From assembly GCA_036381435.1 (NCBI GenBank), contig DASVCW010000017.1:1-8169 (forward strand): DNA of 8,169 nt. The letters are read 5' to 3'. Each line of letters opens with the position of its first letter. Positions within the stretch are counted from its first letter, which is position 1. The stretch is from Fodinibius sp036381435 (GTDB taxonomy: Bacteria; Bacteroidota; Rhodothermia; Balneolales; Balneolaceae). This document shows positions 1 to 4,400 of this stretch, in pieces. Under the pieces are notes generated by a model, which ran no database searches, had not been told where the DNA came from, and saw only the letters and a list, made by a program, of their open reading frames with translations. The translations under genes were made by a program, and so were the position numbers.

Positions 1-1889
1 CCTGCGGCTCCACGGGTAAATCCCTCTTCTGACGGTTCGGTGGGAATTACAAAATCAGGTCCTCCGAACCCATCCTGCCGCGTAATGTCTCCCCCTTGTA
101 TTACAAAATTAGGCACTACCCGATGAAATGGAACGCCTTCATACGCCCCTGCCCTGCTCAAGCTGTCAATAGCAGAAATGGTGGCAGGTGCACTTAGAGT
201 ATTCATTCGAATTTTAATCTCACCTTTCTCAGTTTGTATCGTCCAGACAGGATGCCTGCCCAGTTGCCAGAGTCGTTTCCAGTCCGGCATTCGAAAATCA
301 GTTTGCGGCTCTTTGGTCAGTTCAACCTCCCAACCAGCATCAGCCAGTGAACGGTTTAGCGGAGCATAGTTTAAAGCCACGAGTGAATCAATCACCTGAC
401 GGGCCTGCTCTTCAAACCGCTCTTTATACAGCAGGCCGAATCTTTGGTACACTTCAATATCTCCGGGAAGCGAAAAAGCGGAGAGCTTTTCATTAATCTC
501 TTTAAAATCACTTTTGTAAAACAAATCTTCCTTTTTGAGCAATGGATAAACCACATAAGCGATACCGCGGTCGCCTGAATCCAGCGTAAGAAATACCAGT
601 TCCCGCACTTTATTTATGAGTGATTCAGTCTTTGCTTCTTCAGTTAAATTTTGCCAGTAAAGATCCAGGCTTTGAAGAGCTTCCATAGCAAAAATTGGCT
701 CTTTCTTTGCGATCAATTCTTCAATTTGCTGTAAATATTCTTCGGGTGACAAAAACTCTTCGTAAACAGTCAGCACTCCGGAAATCAAATAAGGATTTTT
801 CTCCGGAATCCTGTCAAGACGTTCGCGATAATCAGCCGCAATGGATGGCTCAACCCCCGCCACGGTTTCCAACGCCTGTAACCAAACCATGCTGGCAAGG
901 GTAGAATCTTCTACCATGGAATTTTTTACGTACTCATACAGGCCTTCATCTTGATTTAGTTTACCTGCTAAACTTTGCAGAACCTGCTTCTTTACCAGTG
1001 GGTTGGGATGAATGAGCAAAATTTTTGCGGCCAAAGCATTATCAGGGGTGAGATTAATTTCACCCATTGACTGAGCTAGTTCAATAGAAAGCTGAATTTC
1101 ATCTTCAAGCCGCTGCTCGCCGTTATAAAAAATAACAAGGGTTGATGTGGTTTGTTCCTTAAGCAGCTTGTTTACATACTGGTCAATTTTGGGATTGGTA
1201 CCCATTCCAAAAAGACGCCAGCGGCTAAAAAGAGTATCCCGGGCCACGGGAGTCAATGCTTCATTCGAAGCCCGGTACCAGCCGTATAAATAGGCTCGAA
1301 GTGTTCGTTCACTTTCGCCATCAAAAGCCTGCTGTAAAATGGCAATCTGCTCATCCCGGTCGATATCAAACCGAATGCCAAGACGACTGATTGCAAGGGC
1401 AAATGGAAATTCATCGGCAATATCCGTATTAAGCTGTCTAAGTAAAAAATCCAGACTCTGTTCATCACCCTGCTGACCTAAAACGGTTGAAATACCTTTT
1501 CTAAGAGAACCTTCCTTCCATAATTCTTCAAGCTGCCTGAGTTGTTCGGGGATATCATGCTGACTTATAGCAAACCAGGCAACTTCAGTATTTTGCTGCA
1601 CGGCTAAATCAATAAAAGGCGAAAGTGAATCTATCGGTGTGACAGCCAGAGCGCGCCAGGCCTGCTCACGTACCTGTTGGCTTTCATAGGTTAAAAAAGG
1701 CTTTAAGAGTGATGCATCACGTTTTGAGATTGCTTCATATAACTCAGGATAAGTGGAGGTAATTAATGAATCCGTTATGGGTGAATCACTTTTATAAATG
1801 CCGCTATCCATCGAAAATCTTAGTAGCAGGAAGACAATCGCAGCAATAGTAAAGAAAAGGAACCATACCCGAAGCCTGATATATTTCAT
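1..1889 (-). CDS. Membrane-anchored HEAT-like repeat protein with C-terminal cyclophilin PPIase domain (3' end outside window)
   Basis: The minus-strand frame is open from the ATG at 1889 to the window edge, giving 629 residues with no stop, so the C-terminus is missing. Residues 8-24 form one hydrophobic segment (VWFLFFTIAAIVF...) with basic residues before it and no lipobox cysteine, which suggests an uncleaved N-terminal anchor with the rest in the periplasm. Residues about 40-520 are almost wholly helical; stretches such as 57-83, 286-311 and 397-412 look like HEAT-type helix pairs. A cyclophilin domain starts near residue 546 (VWTIQTEKGEIKIRM). It holds the family core PFHRVVPNFVIQGGD at 587-601, with the catalytic arginine R590 and active-site F595 and Q598. 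Cyclophilins isomerise Xaa-Pro bonds, so an envelope folding role is inferred. The rest of the barrel lies beyond base 1. No Shine-Dalgarno precedes the start; a 7-of-8 match to the -7 box (TAAATTTC, 1920-1913) lacks a good -33 box. Confidence 0.9.
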   Translation of the reverse strand, partial: MKYIRLRVWFLFFTIAAIVFLLLRFSMDSGIYKSDSPITDSLITSTYPELYEAISKRDASLLKPFLTYESQQVREQAWRALAVTPIDSLSPFIDLAVQQNTEVAWFAISQHDIPEQLRQLEELWKEGSLRKGISTVLGQQGDEQSLDFLLRQLNTDIADEFPFALAISRLGIRFDIDRDEQIAILQQAFDGESERTLRAYLYGWYRASNEALTPVARDTLFSRWRLFGMGTNPKIDQYVNKLLKEQTTSTLVIFYNGEQRLEDEIQLSIELAQSMGEINLTPDNALAAKILLIHPNPLVKKQVLQSLAGKLNQDEGLYEYVKNSMVEDSTLASMVWLQALETVAGVEPSIAADYRERLDRIPEKNPYLISGVLTVYEEFLSPEEYLQQIEELIAKKEPIFAMEALQSLDLYWQNLTEEAKTESLINKVRELVFLTLDSGDRGIAYVVYPLLKKEDLFYKSDFKEINEKLSAFSLPGDIEVYQRFGLLYKERFEEQARQVIDSLVALNYAPLNRSLADAGWEVELTKEPQTDFRMPDWKRLWQLGRHPVWTIQTEKGEIKIRMNTLSAPATISAIDSLSRAGAYEGVPFHRVVPNFVIQGGDITRQDGFGGPDFVIPTEPSEEGFTRGAA

Positions 1890-1955
1890 AGGAAGGTTAA
1901 ATTGTTAGAATGGAAATTTAAATAAATTATAAGGAGCCTTTGGAAAGCGAGTTAA

Positions 1956-2020
1956 GACCTGACAGCGTGCCGATGATTTTTCGGTTCCTGTCAGTGTCTT
2001 ACCGCCAACACTGTCAGGTC
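1956..2020. repeat. Inverted-repeat cluster built on CTGTCAGGTC/GACCTGACAG
   Basis: GACCTGACAGCGT at 1956-1968 and ACACTGTCAGGTC at 2008-2020 are inverted copies with one mismatch in 13. Between them lies CCTGTCAGTGT (about 1987-1997), which can pair with either arm (CTGACAG at 1959-1965, or ACACTG at 2008-2013), so alternative hairpins are possible. A looser echo (TTACAGGTTGG) follows at about 2031-2041. The cluster sits between two minus-strand genes, the small hypothetical gene and the PPIase gene. Its form resembles the short palindromic intergenic repeats built on ACCTGTCAGGT that occur in many Bacteroidota genomes; that comparison is from memory. It could fold in the RNA upstream of the PPIase gene or act as a weak terminator, but there is no U-tract. 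Confidence 0.6.
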
Positions 2021-2053
2021 CTTTAGGCGCTTACAGGTTGGCTAAATTTAACT

Positions 2054-2260
2054 TTAAAAAGAGGGCTTGCGTTTTTCTGGTTCTTCGACCCGGCCTTCAT
2101 CTTTTTTGGCATGAATGGTATGAAGCTTTCCGTTGCCGCCTTTCCGGGCTTCCTGAAGCTGGGAATCTTTAATCCATGCCCGCCCTCCGTCGTGCTGTAA
2201 CCGTTTCGTGTTTTTGAACATAAATGCTTGCTCGTGCAGATCAGGTAAATTTTTCTTCAT
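2054..2260 (-). CDS. Small basic hypothetical protein (68 aa)
   Basis: I do not recognise this protein. The frame runs from ATG at 2260 to TAA at 2054-2056 and encodes 68 residues, very rich in Lys, Arg, Glu, Asp and His, with no signal peptide, no membrane segment and no cysteine. It is probably cytosolic and partly disordered, especially the charged tail (KKDEGRVEEPEKRKPSF). The middle has aromatic and glycine residues (GGRAWIKDSQLQEARKGGNG) that look less random than the rest. It is believed to be a gene because it fills an otherwise empty gap, lies on the same strand as the downstream PPIase gene, and has no competing frame. Against it: no ribosome binding site (normal in this genome type), no clear promoter and no known family. 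It ends about 165 bases before the PPIase start, with the inverted repeats in between, so a shared transcript is uncertain. Confidence 0.5.
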   Translation of the reverse strand: MKKNLPDLHEQAFMFKNTKRLQHDGGRAWIKDSQLQEARKGGNGKLHTIHAKKDEGRVEEPEKRKPSF

Positions 2261-2414
2261 AATTATTGAGCTAAAACAGTTAAACCCTTATCTATTGAAA
2301 GTGTTTTAAAATAAAAAATGTATTGCGTAATGTGCAGGATAAATATGAAAATGCGCAAAACGAAGCATGCTCTAAAATAGAATTTTTAAAGCTATTCTTC
2401 AGCAAAATTTTAGC

Positions 2415-2445
2415 TTTGCTTTCAGTAATGAAAGACGTATATTTG
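2415..2445 (+). promoter_or_regulatory. Bacteroidota-type promoter for rplU-rpmA
   Basis: TATATTTG at 2438-2445 is an exact match to the TAnnTTTG -7 element recognised by the Bacteroidota primary sigma factor. A TTTG -33 element lies at 2415-2418, 19 bases upstream, which is the usual spacing. Transcription would start near 2450-2453, leaving a leader of about 40 bases that is AU-rich and holds a small TAAAAA/TTTTTA hairpin (about 2456-2472). The remaining bases between 2261 and 2414 are A/T-rich and show no gene. Confidence 0.75.
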
Positions 2446-2490
2446 GAGTCTGTTGTAAAAACGATTTTTTAACGATAAATAATTATTTAG

Positions 2491-3015
2491 ATGTACGCAG
2501 TAGTAGAAATTGGTGGACATCAATACCGTGTTTCTGAAGGCGATGTTCTGTTTGTAGATAAACAAAGTGATGAAGTTGATCAAAAACTTACTTTTGATCG
2601 TGTTTTACTGGTAAATGACGGCAAAAATGTGACTGTTGGAAAACCTGCTGTTGAAGGTGCTGCCATCGAAGCCACTTTGCTCGACAATGTAAAGTCTGAT
2701 AAAGTGATTGTCTTCAAGAAAAAGCGCCGAAAGGGCTACCAGGTAAAACGAGGACATCGTCAGCCCATGTCGCAGATTGAAATTAATTCCATTTCGGTTA
2801 GCGGCAGTAGCAAAAAAACCAAGAAAAAAGCTGAAAAAGAAACCAAGTCTGCTTCTGCTCCAAAAGAAGCGACCAAAGTTTCAACCGATATGTCGGCTAA
2901 AGATGCGATTGCGCATATTAATGATACTCCCGTGGATAAATTGAAAGGATTTGTTCCCGATTCTGAAGAGCGGGTAACAGTTTTGAAGGCCTGGGAAAGT
3001 AAGCAAGAAGGATAA
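2491..3015 (+). CDS. rplU: 50S ribosomal protein L21 with C-terminal extension
   Basis: Large-subunit ribosomal protein that binds 23S rRNA. Residues 1-103 form a complete L21 of normal family length: MYAVVEIGGHQYRV at the start and the basic signature IVFKKKRRKGYQVKRGHRQ at 73-91. Beyond it is an extension of about 70 residues not present in Escherichia coli L21. It starts with a Lys/Ala/Ser-rich linker (about 105-132) and ends in a compact, more conserved-looking helical segment, about 134-171 (SAKDAIAHINDT... EERVTVLKAWESK). Fused tails of unknown role on L21 are known in Bacteroidota. The start is fixed by the family N-terminus; no Shine-Dalgarno is seen. rpmA follows after 18 bases, the standard L21-L27 pair. 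The promoter lies directly upstream. Confidence 0.97.
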   Translation: MYAVVEIGGHQYRVSEGDVLFVDKQSDEVDQKLTFDRVLLVNDGKNVTVGKPAVEGAAIEATLLDNVKSDKVIVFKKKRRKGYQVKRGHRQPMSQIEINSISVSGSSKKTKKKAEKETKSASAPKEATKVSTDMSAKDAIAHINDTPVDKLKGFVPDSEERVTVLKAWESKQEG

Positions 3016-3033
3016 TTTTAAGAATTTACAGTT

Positions 3034-3291
3034 ATGGCACATAAGAAAGGACAAGGTTCAACAAGAAACGGCCGCGATTCGAAATCGAAGCGGCTTGGAG
3101 TTAAAAAGTATGGCGGCGAAACCGTACGTGCGGGTAATATTATCATGCGTCAGCGTGGTACAAAAATTCATCCCGGCGAGAATGTAGGCCGCGGAAAAGA
3201 TGATACTCTTTTTGCTAAAGCTGACGGACAGGTAATGTTTCGTGTTCGTTCGGGCGGACGCAAGTTTGTAAGTGTAGAGCCTACCGCCTGA
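3034..3291 (+). CDS. rpmA: 50S ribosomal protein L27
   Basis: Small basic large-subunit protein whose N-terminus reaches toward the peptidyl transferase centre. The 85 residues match the family along the whole length: MAHKKGQGSTRNGRDSKSKR at the N-terminus, then the signature GNIIMRQRGTKIHPGENVG at 34-52 and GKDDTLFA at 54-61. The protein begins directly with AHKKG after the initiator Met, so it lacks the cleaved N-terminal extension found on L27 of Firmicutes. It lies 18 bases after rplU with no promoter between, and is followed 19 bases later by a strong terminator. The GTPase gene obgE, which often follows rpmA in other phyla, is absent here. No Shine-Dalgarno is visible. Confidence 0.98.
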   Translation: MAHKKGQGSTRNGRDSKSKRLGVKKYGGETVRAGNIIMRQRGTKIHPGENVGRGKDDTLFAKADGQVMFRVRSGGRKFVSVEPTA

Positions 3292-3310
3292 TACATTTTT
3301 TATCATTTTT

Positions 3311-3348
3311 AAAAGCCTTGATTTCTTGCAGAGATCAGGGCTTTTTTT
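3311..3348 (+). terminator. Intrinsic terminator of rplU-rpmA
   Basis: A 16-base-pair stem (3311-3326 with 3330-3345, two G-T wobbles) closes a three-base loop TGC. The 3' arm runs into seven T residues at 3342-3348. It is 19 bases after the rpmA stop. The A-run on the 5' arm means it could also work on the other strand. Confidence 0.93.
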
Positions 3349-3407
3349 ATATTTGAGTTGCTTATTAAAGTAAGCTAAAAAGTGCTTTTGAATTAATATC
3401 ATTATTG

Positions 3408-3439
3408 CCATCTCCCTGCGCCCCCTTCGAAGGGGGAAT
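3408..3439 (-). repeat. Palindromic G/C-run repeat, copy A (reverse orientation)
   Basis: Read on the minus strand, this is a TCCCCCTTCGAAGGGGG palindrome followed by a variant of the AGGGGGATGA tail (cgcAGGGAGATG). The core CCCCCTTCGAAGGGGG at 3421-3436 is a perfect 16-base palindrome. It has the same layout as copies B and C, with a more degenerate tail. Confidence 0.7.
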
Positions 3440-3445
3440 CATACC

Positions 3446-3471
3446 CTGCTGATTACATCAGCAGAATTTTT
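3446..3471 (+). terminator. Hairpin CTGCTGAT/ATCAGCAG, possible secondary terminator
   Basis: A perfect 8-base-pair stem (3446-3453 with 3457-3464) has a three-base loop TAC. It is followed by AA and then five T residues. It could back up the rpmA terminator, but the AA break before the T-run makes this weak. Confidence 0.4.
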
Positions 3472-3547
3472 CCAAAGGCTTAGATTATTAAAGATTTAAT
3501 AAAAGGAGGATCAGTTATATTCTGAATTATTGAAAATAATTCATTAC

Positions 3548-3580
3548 AAGTCCCCCTTTGAAGGGGGTAAGGGGGATGAC
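3548..3580 (+). repeat. Palindromic G/C-run repeat, copy B (forward orientation)
   Basis: The unit is AGTCCCCCTT-TG-AAGGGGG-TA-AGGGGGATGAC: a CCCCCTT/AAGGGGG stem, a short spacer and an AGGGGGATGA tail. It is an inverted partner of copy C, 83 bases away, so B and C together form a REPIN-like inverted pair of about 150 bases. Repeats of this G/C-run kind are common between genes in Bacteroidota. Confidence 0.75.
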
Positions 3581-3662
3581 CCTTTTGTAACAATTGAAAC
3601 TTAAATTTTTAAGCTCAAAGATACTCCCGCTTTCTTCCAGAAGTAACTCCTTATTCCCGTTT

Positions 3663-3697
3663 ATCATCCCCCTAATCCCCCTTCGCCAAGGGGGACT
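3663..3697 (-). repeat. Palindromic G/C-run repeat, copy C (reverse orientation)
   Basis: On the minus strand it reads AGTCCCCCTT-GGCG-AAGGGGG-ATT-AGGGGGATGA. The stem CCCCCTT/AAGGGGG is the same as in copies A and B, while loop and spacer differ in sequence and length. This favours selection on the hairpin or a shared mobile origin. It lies 47 bases before the start of the FAHD1-like gene. Confidence 0.75.
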
Positions 3698-3743
3698 CTA
3701 CTCCCGTGAAGAAAGTAACTCCCTTAACCTTATTATTTACTTT

Positions 3744-4397
3744 ATGGCTAAAAAACTTCCCGGATTAGAACACCTTGAAATCGGAACTATTTTCTGTATA
3801 GGCCGGAATTATGTGGAACATGCCCGGGAATTAAATAATGAAGTTCCTGGTGAGCCCATAGTTTTCCTGAAGCCTTCGAGCAGTGTGATTTTTGATGGAG
3901 AAACTATCACCCTACCGCCACAGAGTGGCAGTATTCATCATGAAGTTGAAATGGTTGTTGCAATTGGCAAAGGCGGTAAACATATTACTGAAAATCAGGC
4001 CCTTAATCATGTAGCAGGTTACGCGGTGGGTATTGACGTGACGGCTCGCGATATCCAGCAAAAAGCGAAAGAAAAAGGCCACCCCTGGTCGATTGCCAAA
4101 GGGTTTGACACTTTCGCCCCGCTTAGCACATCTGTTACTGCGGATAAAGTAGCAGACCCCCAAAATATTGATCTCCAAATCAGCGTTAACGGTGAGAAGC
4201 GTCAGCACGATAATACTCGCCTGATGATTTTCCCCATCGCAAAACTGATCAGCTTTCTGTCAGGTATCTTCACGCTTCACCCCGGCGACCTGATCTTTAC
4301 CGGTACTCCCAAAGGCGTTTCGGCCATAAAATCCGGCGATAAAATTGAAGCAATACTAGGCAACTCCCTAACCAAACTTAATGTAACTGTAGAATAA
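3744..4397 (+). CDS. Fumarylacetoacetate hydrolase-family protein, FAHD1-like (acylpyruvase/oxaloacetate decarboxylase type)
   Basis: At 217 residues it matches the short FAHD1/YcgM branch, and it resembles human FAHD1 nearly end to end. Visible are CIGRNYVEHARE (18-29) with the H26/E29 pair, FLKPSS (41-46) with K43, metal-binding E67 and E69 in HHEVE and D98 in GIDVTARD, K119 in AKGFDTFAP, and the closing GDLIFTGTPKGV (181-192). The enzymes cleave acylpyruvates or decarboxylate oxaloacetate with Mg2+ in the cytosol; other family members act in aromatic-acid catabolism, so the substrate is inferred. The ATG at 3744 is chosen because it begins at family length. The frame stays open upstream to a TTG at 3594, but that part translates repeat copy C and has no family similarity. 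The M23 peptidase starts 3 bases after the stop, so the two are probably co-transcribed. No catalytic genes of an aromatic pathway are adjacent. Confidence 0.93.
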   Translation: MAKKLPGLEHLEIGTIFCIGRNYVEHARELNNEVPGEPIVFLKPSSSVIFDGETITLPPQSGSIHHEVEMVVAIGKGGKHITENQALNHVAGYAVGIDVTARDIQQKAKEKGHPWSIAKGFDTFAPLSTSVTADKVADPQNIDLQISVNGEKRQHDNTRLMIFPIAKLISFLSGIFTLHPGDLIFTGTPKGVSAIKSGDKIEAILGNSLTKLNVTVE

Positions 4398-4400
4398 TTT

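Larger units (their letters stand above)
3349..3743. other. Gene-free intergenic region carrying repeats
   Basis: Nearly 400 bases between the rpmA terminator and the FAHD1-like gene. No frame here looks like a protein and no tRNA or known RNA fold was recognised. It contains three G/C-run palindromic repeats, a CTGCTGAT/ATCAGCAG hairpin, and an imperfect direct repeat of about 30 bases (TACTCCCG...AGTAACTCC.TTA at 3622-3653 and 3699-3726). The promoter of the FAHD1-like/M23 operon should lie in its right part, but I find no exact TAnnTTTG box there. Confidence 0.7.

Noticed and set aside
178..1468. Short open frames at 178-369 (+), 695-904 (+) and 1253-1468 (-)
   Set aside because: They lie in other frames inside the long PPIase gene, whose reading frame has clear cyclophilin motifs; the short proteins look random.
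2401..2420. AGCAAA/TTTGCT hairpin upstream of rplU as a ribosomal leader
   Set aside because: It lies upstream of the expected transcription start and overlaps the -33 box, so it would not be in the mRNA.
3058..3411. 117-codon minus-strand frame across rpmA and its terminator
   Set aside because: It is antisense to a certain L27 gene and crosses its terminator; no motif is seen.
3408..3697. CRISPR-like array
   Set aside because: Three repeats alternate in orientation, differ in loop and spacing (about 108 and 82 bases), and have no uniform spacers or nearby cas genes.
3292..3743. tRNA, riboswitch or small RNA gene in the longest gene-free gap
   Set aside because: No cloverleaf or known riboswitch core could be built; the hairpins are explained by the terminator and repeats.
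3912..4208. 98-codon minus-strand frame
   Set aside because: Shadow of the FAHD1-like gene on the opposite strand.
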